From Flammulina velutipes (lineage: Eukaryota; Basidiomycota; Agaricomycetes; Agaricales; Physalacriaceae): a stretch of DNA of 64,000 nucleotides. Both the position numbers and the translations under genes were made by a program. The stretch lies in assembly GCA_011800155.1 (NCBI GenBank), contig CM022372.1:682001-746000 (forward strand), given 5' to 3'. Numbering within the stretch: the first letter of the stretch is position 1; each line of letters starts with the position of its first letter. The notes under the pieces are model-generated. The model was not told the origin of the DNA. It saw only the letters and a list, made by a program, of their open reading frames with translations, and made no database searches. Below, one piece after another: positions 22,996 through 33,819 of the stretch.

Positions 22996-24334
22996 ATGTC
23001 GCGAATCAGTATCCTATTTCTGGCCTTACTTGGTGTATACAATGATGCACGGTACGTCAATGAGTACATGGAGGTTTTCGTAAATTAATCTTCATCACGT
23101 AGTCCTTTATACCCATATTCTACATCTCCTTTGATAAAGGATTGTAACCACTGTATGATTCGTGCCCTAGAGCCACTCCAATTCGAAAAGGTAACATTTT
23201 TCTTCGGTAACAAAGAGAAAGGGTACACCATAGTACCCTTCTCAAAGATAGACCAAGGAAGATTTTCTCGGAGTTATGATATTCTTGGTGGCTTTGACGG
23301 GCATGCAGCCATCTTGAAAAAAGATCGAACACCCAGAGCAGGTAGATACCAAGACACGCAAAGAGATTGGCTATCTGAAAAATGTGCGCCTTGTTCTCGA
23401 GGCAATGAATGCCATAACTCACCATTCTCTTCATAGCCCGTGGTTAATCTATTACTTCACACGAAGATTACCCGCGACGCTTTCTACCTCGTTATAAAAA
23501 ATCTCCGGAAAGATGACCCGCCGATGAAGCTCTTTTATGAGTGGTACATCGAGGACGAGTCTATGCATGCTGGCGGAGGACAGTCTGGCCATTTTTCGAG
23601 ATACCATTCGGGAAAGACTGTTGGGTTATTACGCCAAACAACATGGCATACTGTGAGTTCGCCCAATATTCAGGCCCGAGTCTGCCTATGATTTGAGATA
23701 GCTATCATGATGGTCATCTCATGAACATATTCGTCACAAAGTCACTCGACTCGGACAAGATCATGCCTATAGATTGGGGTCCACCCGAGCGGTTCTATCC
23801 CACAGACGGCCGGCGTCCATACACCATGCCCGGTGTCGAAGACGTCGATCCCACGCACAAAGAAGAGGACATCCTAGACTTTGAAAGCAAAATGGATCGC
23901 ATGCTTGGGATGGATTTCAATGTCGAGTCCCTTGATCGTGAACTAAGAGCGCGCAACCACTGGCAGCGACTAAGGCCGTGAGTCCCAGATGAAGTTTTAT
24001 CGTGCGACGCTGATGATTTCCTTAAAGCTGATATAAGAGTCGAGAAATTCTCTGGCAGGGAATACGAGCTCCTACTCGTTCAAAAGGGAAAGGAAATCTC
24101 AACTTACAGCCTCATCCACGGTTACCACCACACAAAGCCGGCGAGGATGAAAATTGTTACAAACTATTCAGAAGATCAAGTTCAGCAACTGATTTGGGAC
24201 ATGAAAAAGGTCTCCCCGTTTTAAGTCTCAAGAAAATGTAACGCTGATATATGATTCCTCAGGATGGTGCAAAGTTGCTGGACGACATTGAAAGGGCAGG
24301 CAATGTTTACTACTTTGTTTATACGTGGAGCTAG
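22996..24334 (+). pseudogene. Kinase-like paralogue B, with frameshifts
   Basis: Tandem copy of A with the same architecture. Exon 1 reads MSRISILFLALLGVYNDAR. Conserved parts are VPFSKIDQGRFSRSYDIL, AAILKK, FYEWYIEDES, YHDGHLMN and PIDWGP. Three lesions are seen: an extra A in the A6 run near 23315, after which the expected Lys-Ile-Glu frame is shifted; an extra G near 23573 before the expected Asp-Ser-Leu helix; and no usable AG in phase before the extension near 24027. The extension (YELLLVQKGK, NVYYFVYTW) is otherwise kept. It is probably a young pseudogene, unless the indels are sequencing errors. Confidence 0.7.
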
Positions 24335-24761
24335 AACATCTCAGCATCAAATTCATACGAGCTACTGCGTGCCACCATTGAGTCACTGACTCGAAGCAGC
24401 ATATTGACCGTGCTTGACGCCACTATGATTACTGTATTTGGCATTGTTTACCCTAGATTCTTTGTATCCGCCTACCACCAGCTTCGAATACATTACTTCG
24501 ACCACCTCGTCTCTCTTGACACAGCATAAAAGCAAAGATCGGTAGGGATCATGTTAATCATTCTCCGGCTTGAGGCCTAAGCAACGGAACGGGCGTCGCT
24601 TGGTGATCGCTCTACGCTAGTGGGTATGACATCCAATTACCGTTTGTTCACCTATTGGGTAACGATCCTTGCTAGGGTAACGAGTGACGATTACCATACA
24701 CCGGTGACCGCACAAAATCCTCAACGTAGTCGCCCATCTCCTCGAGCCGAACCCGTATCAG
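24335..24761. other. Spacer between kinase-like B and C
   Basis: Holds a TCTCTTGACACAGCATAAAA-type stretch near 24510-24530 that repeats one after A (near 22830-22850), evidence that A and B are tandem segment copies. Confidence 0.45.
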
Positions 24762-26843
24762 ATGTGTACCACCTATCACTACTTGGTCTTCTTCCTTGCA
24801 ACGCTACTCTGTAATGCACGGTCTGTACTCTAAGCCTTCGTCTTTGATAACTCGCAGCTAATATTGTACACAGACCCGTTAATCCTACCAATAACCTTTC
24901 GACGCGTTTCGTAGAAACTATCTTTTTCGACGGCTCTATACGCGCAGTCAAACAGCTTCCAGAATACGGCATATGGTCCACGACCTACAAGATCATCCAT
25001 GGCTTCCGCAATCAGCCAGCTATCTTAAAAGTCACCAACAAGAAGGGCGATCATAATGGCGTCGTACGGAAAGAAATTCAACATACGAAAACTGTGGGCC
25101 CTTATACTGATAAAAGTGAATCTTGGAACTAACGCGTGCAAAGGTAGGTCTATGGTTATACAACGAAATGATCGACAACCGGTATTACATTGCCTTGAAG
25201 GACGTTCGAGCAGGGATCAATGGAGGTCCTCCATTGGAACACTTCTCTGAATGGTACTTGAAAGGAATGTATACGGACCTAATAGAAGACTTGGACGAAC
25301 TCAGAAGAAACGTCGAATTGTCGCTTGTTCAGTTCGCCGTCGAGAAAAAACTACTGTGCGTCAGGATGGTTTACCAGTACCCTCCAGAAAGTTACTAACT
25401 CGCGAACAGTTACTACGATATCCAATTCCGAAACATATTCGTTGATGCCACTTTCACTTCTATCATGCCCGTTGACTGGCGCCCACAGGAAGGGCCTTAT
25501 AGCGTCGTAGAACTCGAAAGCGTATCCGAATCACGACTTCAGATGTTCCGTCGTGAACTGGCCATTATTCTCCCTAAGCGTCTCAACGTCAATCAGCTCG
25601 CTATCAATCTTGCAGCGCAAGGCAGACGGTTAGACCCGTGAGTCAGTTTCGTATATCACGATTGCCCATGACAGTGTCTGATGTCTTGGAGTTAGAGACG
25701 ACGAAATTCCGAGTAAAATTCTCGGTGAAGATGATGCTGAGTACGACATTCTACCGCTCATACATATGTACCAGGGCCGGTCTTCGGAGACATTTGAGAT
25801 TATCGGGGGCTACCTAGGTGCAGCTGCTATCTTGAACGTTATTGAAAGGCACAAAGACCGACAAGATCAAAGTATACGGGCCGAATTTGGCTACCTGAGA
25901 AAGGTATGTCCTGTCCCGAATGATACCGCATATCCAACACTGATTGTCACACCCTCAGGTTGGCTTAATTCTAGACAGCGAAATGAGCGAGGGGGATTTC
26001 AGCTTCGTGGTGAAAGATCTGCGAAGAGGAAATTTCCCAAACCGAGGAGATCCACCACTGAAACCATTTCACGAGCTGTATCTCGAGGATGAGAGGATGG
26101 CAGTCAAGGGAAATTTGATTAAATTCCGAAGAAGCGTAAAAACGAGGCTGGTCAAGTTTGCTCGGGATCATGGTCTGCTGTACGTTATTCGGTTTTACCA
26201 CGAAAGTAGCTCGCTGATGAAATGCAGTTATCTGGGATACGATTTCACGAACATATTCACTGACAAGGAGTTCAATATAGTCATGCCTGTAGACTGGGCA
26301 CCAGAAGGAGACGGCCAGTTGGGTGTGAGGAGAGTCAACCCACGGAGTGAGGAAATTGTGCAATACGAGAATGACTTGGACAAAGGTATTGGAATGATGT
26401 TCAACATCGGCAGGCTGGAGGCCGAGTTGAAACGACATGGCGAAATGCTACGACTGTAAGTTCAAGGTCGAGTAATCATGCACACCTCTAATATGTCTCT
26501 TCAGTTCGGATTCAGAGAGACGAGTCGAAACAATCGATGGCAAGAAATACGACCTCGTACCGGTGGGGGTGGAAAACCTCGGCGCAGCGTTTTGTGCCAC
26601 GTATAAGTTTGGCAACGGCTACCAAGGCCAGGACGCTATCTTGGAACTGATGAGGGATGTCGCAGGCCCGCCTGCCTTCGAGGATTTGATCTATGATGAA
26701 ATCGATCGTTTGAAGAAGGTGCGCGGCCTCTCTGAAAGAAGACACAAAGTTGATATATCTGTCAGAATGGAGAACACCTATACGACAACCGGGAGGGTCA
26801 ATATTGGTATATCATAGCCAAGGACACCCACCCAGAGGAGTAA
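24762..26843 (+). CDS. Secreted kinase-like protein C: two full domains and a third half domain
   Basis: The start at 24762 (MCTTYHYLVFFLATLLCNA) is a leader exon followed by an intron. Domain 1 has LPEYGIWSTTYKI, PAILKV, HFSEWYLKG, YYDIQFRN and MPVDWRP. Domain 2 (from about 25698) has MYQGRSSETFEI, AAILNV (Lys to Asn), PFHELYLEDE, YLGYDFTN (Asp to Gly) and MPVDWAP. Domain 3 (from about 26505) has YDLVPVG, DAILEL (Lys to Glu), EIDRLKK and QYWYIIAKD, and stops at the point where a C-lobe would begin. Eight or more introns repeat in the same places in each unit, so the domains arose by internal duplication. The frame is open throughout. Confidence 0.75.
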
Positions 26844-27134
26844 AATGCTCTACAGTCTACCCATCCTTATACCCAGTACTCGAGACAGCCAATCAAACTA
26901 TTGCAATTGCATCCTATAGCTACTACTCTACTTAAATACACGGCGTCGCTATCGAGAGCCTGAGAACATGTATGACAACGGAACGAGCCACGCAAGACGA
27001 GATCATTACGCGCCAGAGCGCAGTCAAGCGGGTCATGATTGCTTCAAAATCAATGTCCCGAGCCATCCAAGAGGCATCACCATGGGCTAAGGATGATGCC
27101 TCACACTAAATGGGTATGCTCGGTGGGAACCTCA

Positions 27135-29918
27135 CTATCTACCCTCAAGTCGATTCTTCAACGCAACCGGTACGAGCTCCGGCGGTAGCAACCCAAGTAC
27201 CTACATAAAAGTGAGTATGGAACCCGTCAAAAACAGATGTCCTCACTTTGCGCATGACATCCTCCCCGCCAACCTCCCATCCACTGTTGGCGACGGGTAA
27301 CATAACCGCGTCCACCAACCCAGTCATAGATTGCCCGATCCCAAACTTCTCCCCAGTAGCCTTCCGCCACCGCACCATATTCCGCAGCAACTTGACTCTC
27401 CTGTTAAGATACCTTCGACGGGCAGGTATCGCCTCGGGGTTGAACGACATCGCCGACTGATTGAGAAGTTGCTCCCGCTGTAGCTCGTCCGATTCAGAAA
27501 TTGCTTTCTTGAAGAGCTCGTGTATGGTCTTGTAAAGCATCTACCGAGGATGGCTTAGCAAGGCGAACAAGGAAGGTAGGAAGGAATGGACAAACCTGTA
27601 CTTTGACATTGCCTTGTTCGACGCTCGCTTCAACCTCCTCCCATAGATCTACTAGCCGCTTGATATGCGCTTCAGAGTATACATCAAGCGCTCCACCTTC
27701 CAAGACTTTGCATATCCTTGGGATGATGGCAGTCGTGATCATCGATGCTACGAGGTCACCGTCGGTTCCTAGCTCCTCGCCGTCAGGTCGCGAGTATTCG
27801 TACAAGCTCTTATACCACGAAAAAGTATCCAAACTTTTCGAAATCTAAAAACAACGATTAAAAATCGTGTTCACATAGAAGCAATTGGGAATTCTTACCT
27901 TAACACAATCCCAACCGACACATTCCAATCTCGCCCAGAACTCCCAGACACTGACAACACCGAGACCACCCCACGCACCAACATAACTATCCATGTACTT
28001 CTCGCGCCACGTGTTCCACATCCCTTTCGACGGATCCAGGAATTCCTTTGCTTTCACGTCAGACAGCACATCTTTTCTTCTCGTTTCAAGTGCCTCTAAC
28101 GCTTCGAGATAAGCATTCTCGTCCGGTGGCGGAAGCTCAGAGTCGGTCGAAAACCCTTCATCGGCATCTCGCTGAGATTTCCGAAGTTGTCGTCTGGCGA
28201 TACGTTCCATCCTCCTTTGTGCTTTGAGCTCCGGCTCGGTGGGCAAAGATCGGCCGTATTCGTCCTTCTCCTCTCGAGGTTGTAATGCGGGCGATGTTCC
28301 GAAGAAAAGAGATAGATCATCTTTATCGTCCTCAAACCGACGCTTCCGGACAATCTCATGGCGCTCTTGAAGTAACGAGATGAACTCATCTTCCAACTTC
28401 TCCAGAAGGGGGTACTGGTGTATGTTTTTGTAAATAGGACCCTCAATGGAGTGAAGGAGACATACCTTCTCGTCTAAGAAGCCCGCCACACCCTCTATCC
28501 AATCGTCAAATGAGCTGAACCATGCGCGTTTTTCTTCTGCTCTGACAACCATATCACGCATTTCTGTCTCCCGTCGGCCGACATCATCTCGTTCCACAGA
28601 CAAGGAGTTCATTGTAGATGTGTTCGTGGCATGAGAAGTGGTCAATTGGGACAATTGAAGAGCTAATCGATCAACAGCCGAGCTGAGGGTTGGAATATTT
28701 GTAGCAGCAGGAACTGAGAAAAAATGAGATGTGCAAAGATTGAGAGAAACTAAACGCACTTGGGGCAGCCTTGTAAACCTGTTTCGTTTGAGAGGTTTCT
28801 GATAGTAGCTTCGAATGTCCTCCCCGCCTCAACTGTTCGTTTTCCCATTCATCCGCTTCCTCGTCCTCCTCTTCTCTAAGACGGGGGTGAGAAGAAAGAC
28901 TTGAATCCAAAGAAGCTACTCACGCGTCAGCAATGAGCTCTACCATCGCGTCGCGTCGTTTCTTGGCTTCCACTTTGCGTGATTTCTTGCCCAGTGCTAT
29001 TCGTTCTTGAGCACTGGTGTATTCAGCATACTCTATGGATCGTTTAAACGATCGTGACGGCAAAATAAAAACGGCACTCACCATCGTCGCCTTCCCCCAT
29101 TTCGTCGTCTTCTCGCACCAGTCTACTTTCAGGATGCGGCCCTATGTTTTCCGTTTGTCTGGTCAAAGACAATGAGATGAAATCTGGCTCCCCATTCGAA
29201 GTAGAGGCTCTTGAACGTTCTCGGCGTTCCTTGGCTACTTTTATGGACGATTCGGACGGTATGAAGCTGGCTATGAAGTGAATCAGGATTAGGCGTCTAG
29301 GGTGGCATAAATTACACACTTGGGATCTCTTCGTCGTCTACAAGCGACATGGTAACATCACCCGCGTCCATTGACATATCCATTGACATGTCCGCATCGT
29401 ATGGATCGGAGGGCTCAGGAGGTGGCGCCTTCCTTGTGTTGGCCTTGAGTTCGTTGAGATGCGCCGCATCGTACGTTGGCCTATGGCTAGCTACTGACAA
29501 TGTCTCCAAATTCGGGAGGGCATCCCTACGTATAATAAGCAAGCTAAAACCAATGAGCAGAACTATGACAAACGTACTGAGAATGCTTACTGCTCTGGCC
29601 CAGCGTCAGTTTCTGACTTAGTCTTGATTTTTTGACCTGGAATACAGAATCAGTGCCCTCCTGAAGCCAGCCAAGTCAGTAAGCGTTCATAATGGCAGTT
29701 TGAAAGCCGACCTCGTCGTCTGCGCCGCCAAAGCTCAAGCGAGACTTTGGGCGTGATTTCTTTGCTCTGTCCTTGAGCTTTGTCGCGAGAGTGCTGGGTG
29801 AATCGTCGGCCGTCGCTGTCATTGATGCATCGGTTGCAGTCCCGCCACCGTCGTCGTCGTCGTCGCCGAGACGTTGTGAACGATTGGCAGGCTTTGATTT
29901 TACGCGCTTGGTGAACAT
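27135..29918 (-). CDS. GCFC-domain protein (PAXBP1/GCF homologue)
   Basis: Nuclear protein related to GC-rich sequence binding factor, a family tied to spliceosome function and transcription. The start at 29918 (MFTKRVKSKPANRSQRLGD) opens a disordered acidic N-terminus. SRPTYDAAHLNELKANTRKA matches the short conserved box before the coiled coil. A helical middle (EERRETEM, EKRAWFSSFDDWIEGVAGFLDEK) is followed by the GCFC domain with MWNTWREKYMDSYVGAWGGL, FWARLECVGWDC and SLDTFSWYKSLYEY. The C-terminus reads RRRYLNRRVKLLRNMVRW and ends LLPPELVPVALKNRLEGR. About nine exons. It is divergent with the gene at 30015, with under 100 bases between starts, so a shared promoter is likely. Confidence 0.85.
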
Positions 29919-30014
29919 GGAGGGAGGAAGTGTGACGCGAGGTGATCTGTCACCAAACGCACGTGGCAGGGCAGCAAAAGCGCGAAATTCCCACGGTCAG
30001 CAACCCAAATCAAG

Positions 30015-31615
30015 ATGTCACAAGCGCGCCCGCGTCCCAGGCCAAGACCCGTCGCAAAGACCAAGAATGCAGCGAGCTCGTCGTCGACGACCGCCACTGT
30101 CGTCGACAGCGACGAGATGTTCCTTCGAAATACATCGCGCAACCTCGAGACATACAAGGCCATGTTCGAGATGAACAAGGGTGGGTGGCAGTCAATATCA
30201 TCAAGTTACAAGTCTGAATATACGTAGTGGAACGCAAGGTTCGCCATAGATCTGCCGACGAGGACGATGCACCAGACACCCCGAAGAGAAAGAACAAGAA
30301 GCAGACCAAATCGGCTCCAAGCTGGCAGAAGGGCAAGAGTACAGAGTGCGTGTTGCTCCTGTTATCATCGTCCTACCCTGACAGAAAGTAGTGTCTTTGC
30401 CATCGACATATCATCATCAGACGACGACGACGACGAGCTGAGCATCGTTGACGGCAAGGAGAATTCACCCTCCAAGAAGCGGAAACGCAAAGAACGACAA
30501 CGAAGTCGCTCAATAACACCACCTCCTGCCATATCTCAACACCAGCTCCAGAACGCGCGCAACGTCGTTCGGTGCGTATCTTTGTCGGCGTCCATACCAC
30601 TGCTAATGGCAACCGCAGACAAGCGCTTGCACGACCCGCGCGTGCGCCTTCACCGTCACAATACGACGACTTCAACGATGTCTCGACAGACACGATAATT
30701 TTGGATCCAGAGCTGGAGCGAATAGCGAAACAGTCCAAAGCCGACTTCAGAGGCTCCTCTGTTCCACCAGAAGCATTGAGCGACGAGATGGTCGAAATCA
30801 CTGTCAAGTGGACACCACATCCGCTGAACGATCTAGGGAAAATATCAAGCAGCGTGTACAAGATGCATCAAGTACGCATTTCCCTTGGTTACTCTCAACA
30901 GTATTGACCTCTTTCAGACTGAGAGCTTCAGCGAACTCTTCGAGGCTGTAGCCGACGAACAGTCCATTCCAGTTGACTGTCTTATTATGACCTACAAGAA
31001 CCTCCGCTTTTTTAAATCCGTATCACCCAAGACCCTCGGTATCTGGGGATCTGCAGAATTTTGTACGCCGTTCCATACTGAACCCTTTTGCTTGCTTGCT
31101 GACCACCTCATCCAACAGTGGCATGCAATAAAGCAACTTACGACTACATGCGCGCACAGTCTCTCCTTCCCAAACAGAAAGTCATGCCCGAGACGGAGGA
31201 CGACACTGTCCTAATCTTGTCCGACGACGAAGACGTATCCCACGTCCACAAAAACTCCCGAGTGTCTCCTACCCCCCAACCCGAGGATGACGGGCCCGAC
31301 GACAAATTCAAACTCACCTTCAAGTCTGTATTAACACAAGGAGAGATCGTTTTGACTGTACGACCAACGACGACGTGTGGCGCAATTGTCAAGGCCTTCT
31401 TGAAAAAGGCAGGGCTCGCCGACAAGTACCCCAATGTTATGAGCGGAGTTCCACCGGCGCCGGCACCCAAGAAGAAGGGCAGGGTGGCGAAAGCCGCCGC
31501 TATCGAACTGAAGGATCCGAAACTATGCGTGGACGGCGACAAGTTGGGCAGTGATACGGAGATTGGCGATATGGACCTTGAGGACGGTGACATGGTCGAG
31601 GTTGTTGGTTTGTGA
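30015..31615 (+). CDS. Rad60/NFATC2IP-type SUMO-like domain protein
   Basis: Nuclear genome-stability protein family with two C-terminal SUMO-like domains (Rad60, Esc2, NIP45). The start at 30015 (MSQARPRPRPRPVAKTKN) is followed by a long disordered region with basic and acidic tracts (SSSDDDDDELSIVD, PSKKRKRKERQR). SUMO-like domain 1 is MVEITVKWTPHPLNDLGKIS to MTYKNLRFFKSVSPKTLGIW. Domain 2 is FKLTFKSVLTQGEIVLTV to DMDLEDGDMVEVVGL, ending at the stop. Between them are acidic SIM-like runs (VLILSDDED). Six exons or so. A Lys-rich insertion (KKKGRVAKA) sits inside domain 2. Confidence 0.8.
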
Positions 31616-31809
31616 TATGGATTTATACTTCGCGGGGCGCTTTCTTCTCTCAATTTCTATAATGCTTCATCGGTATGTCGTTGGTTTGCTTCGTCGGCAG
31701 CTCGGTTTCTTACTAGCAACTGTGTAGTCGTACTAGGAAATTTAACATCTTATTGAACTACACTGTTGATACCCTTCTGAACGATATCATGGGTACGTGT
31801 TTGTGCTGT

Positions 31810-32062
31810 TCATTGACTAACCGCTTCTTCCGAAGCTAGTGCAGCGTCTGCCCTAAACAAGGCAAAAATTCAGTGATATGACTGGGTATAGAAGAACTTG
31901 AACTGACGGCCTCGATTGCTTACCACTTCTTGCTAGCACCATTGCCAACTCCTTGATAGTAAATGTCTTCGGGATATTTTCTTGCCGGTGAGTCCCAAAA
32001 GCATGCAATTGATCTTCAATGGTTTCGTCCAAGCCTTTTTCAACACCGGCTGTAATTGGGCG
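31810..32062 (-). pseudogene. Kinase-like family relic I (C-terminal exons only)
   Basis: The minus strand reads AGVEKGLDETIEDQLHAFG and IPKTFTIKELAMVLARSGKQ, then RP, a GT..AG intron (about 31853-31908) and ADAALASEEAVSQ to a stop at 31810. This is the C-terminal helical segment and last exon of the kinase-like family (compare GVEEVLERTKDRQ and PKRINVGELAKILAKRGKQ in G; PADAAALAKDQ in F). The N-lobe, catalytic loop and signal exon are not found upstream. The splice signals survive, so the loss is a 5' truncation. Confidence 0.75.
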
Positions 32063-32414
32063 CGATCCCGACAACCTCTAAATGTGCGGAGATATCGGAC
32101 GGATGCTCACGCCACTCTTATTTCCTCCCGCGCACGATACACTGGCGGCATTTGGCGCTGAGCTGACCGCTTGGAACGGGGAGTCGCATCGAAAGATGCG
32201 AGTTGGTGGTGTTCCGTGTACTCATCATCACTCTGTCACTGGTTGTTTCTACTGGTTACTCACTGGCACTTGCCGTCCCTTGTCCTTCTTGTGTCTTTAG
32301 GTGAAGCATATTCAAATCTGAAAAGCTCGAGCTTTCATGAACGGTCTTCATTTTCGAGCTACCGGTGATACTATAAGCTAACGAACTCAGAAATTTGGCT
32401 CTCCGACCAACACC
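32063..32414. other. Spacer between kinase-like relic I and gene D
   Basis: About 350 bases where the missing 5' part of the relic should lie. No family motif found in any frame. Confidence 0.4.
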
Positions 32415-33418
32415 TTAGCCTCGGCCAGTGACCAAGGCTGCGTCGCTCCTAATGAAAATGAACGCTCAGAAATATGCCTTACAGAAGAACTTGGGACTCA
32501 CGGTCTTAACTTGTGGCCTCGTTTTTCTAGTTGATTCGCTAGATTATCGATATTGATTCTCTCGGGGATATATTCTTGCAGGTATTCGGTAAACTCGGCG
32601 AGTTGAATTTCCTTGGTTCCACTGAGGACTTTCTCAACACCCGCAAAGCCATTTTCTGGCGGACTCCAGTCTACAGGCATGGGAAATCGGAATGTTCGAT
32701 CAACGAATACGTTGCTAAGACTGAAGTCATGATAACTTTGGGAATCGGTCTGAGTGAGAATCAACAAGAACTATGAACTATGCTGACTCACAGTAACTTA
32801 TCCATGAGTGCGGTCTTGGTGAGATCAGTTTTAATGCTTTTCCTAAAATCTGCTAGAGCCTTCTGAACATCCATCGTCTCGTCAGCCAGGTACCACTCAT
32901 AGAACGGCAAGAACATATTGTCTGCTCGGACGTTTTTGATAACAACAAAATACGCATCCAAATCTAGAACCTGTTCAAAGTCCAACAAAAGCCCCATCTG
33001 TACTGCTTATCAGCTCGCCCGTCAAAAGCTAAACGCCGGCGCCAACCAACCTGCTTCAAATATGTTGCTTCTAAAGCTGTCTTGTCTCCGTCTACGGGGA
33101 CGACTTTCAATATAGCGTAATGGCCCATGAACTTCCCTTCGATTTCGTAGGTATCCGACCAGATGCCCTGGTCAGCCTCAGGAAGGGGCGTGAGATTGTA
33201 TTCTCTACGATCGGGCCCATCAGGACCGAGGATAGTTGATTTCAGTTTGCGAGTGATCTTCGCTCGACTGGAAAGAGCCGTGGAAGGAGGACTGTGTAAA
33301 AATTCAGACAGGTATTCACCGAAGAAAATTGAGTAGTGATCGAAACATACCGAGCGTCACTGAGTAAGGCTCCCTGGAAGACAAAAAGGGCGAGGGCGAG
33401 GATGGAGAAGGAGAACAT
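32415..33418 (-). CDS. Secreted kinase-like protein D
   Basis: The start at 33418 reads MFSFSILALALFVFQGALLSDA (leader exon), followed by an intron. The mature part has the family run YNLTPLPEADQGIWSDTYEI, then YAILKVVPVDGD and ATYLKQ, a helical region with PFYEWYLADETMD, the loop YHDFSLSN and PMPVDWSPP. The C-terminal helix reads GVEKVLSGTKEIQLAEFTEYL then RINIDNLANQLEKRGHKLRP, with a last exon SDAALVTGRG. About 265 residues. The frame is open across all exons. The 15-base box GAGCTGGCCTCAAAC lies at 33422-33436, directly before the ATG. A relic of the same family lies just downstream. Confidence 0.78.
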
Positions 33419-33421
33419 TGA

Positions 33422-33436
33422 GTTTGAGGCCAGCTC
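33422..33436 (-). promoter_or_regulatory. Conserved pre-ATG box of kinase-like gene D
   Basis: GAGCTGGCCTCAAAC, three bases upstream of the ATG of D. The same 15 bases stand before E (41221-41235), F (47125-47139) and G (49252-49266), and the first 11 before H (51102-51112). The position implies 5' UTR. It could be a translation or transcript-level signal, or simply a remnant of recent duplication. Confidence 0.6.
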
Positions 33437-33819
33437 GAATAACAGATAGCTACTAGCTTGTAATAGGATGTTATATATATTTCAAGGATATAATATGGGG
33501 TAAGTGTGTTACTGTCGAACATCAGCGTCATGGTGCCAGCGCCACGATGCACTACTACGCCTCGGAAGATCAGACAGACGGAAGAGAAACCGACATACGA
33601 TAGCTGCCACAGCATCGTGTTGCTCAACAAACTCACAGCGCTTTACAGACCTCATTTACCGCTATTTCTCGGTTACGCTCCTCAGCTCAGCATCGCTGTG
33701 CTTGAACTTTATGAGATCTACATTCCCACGATCATTGAAGCACCTTGTCGATATCCCATTGCCGCAGAGATGTTCAACGAAATGTATTATACTACACATA
33801 CTACTACTAAGATAACACC
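33437..33819. other. Spacer between D and MFS gene
   Basis: 5' flank of D with a TATATATA stretch near 33470-33480. No gene. Confidence 0.4.
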
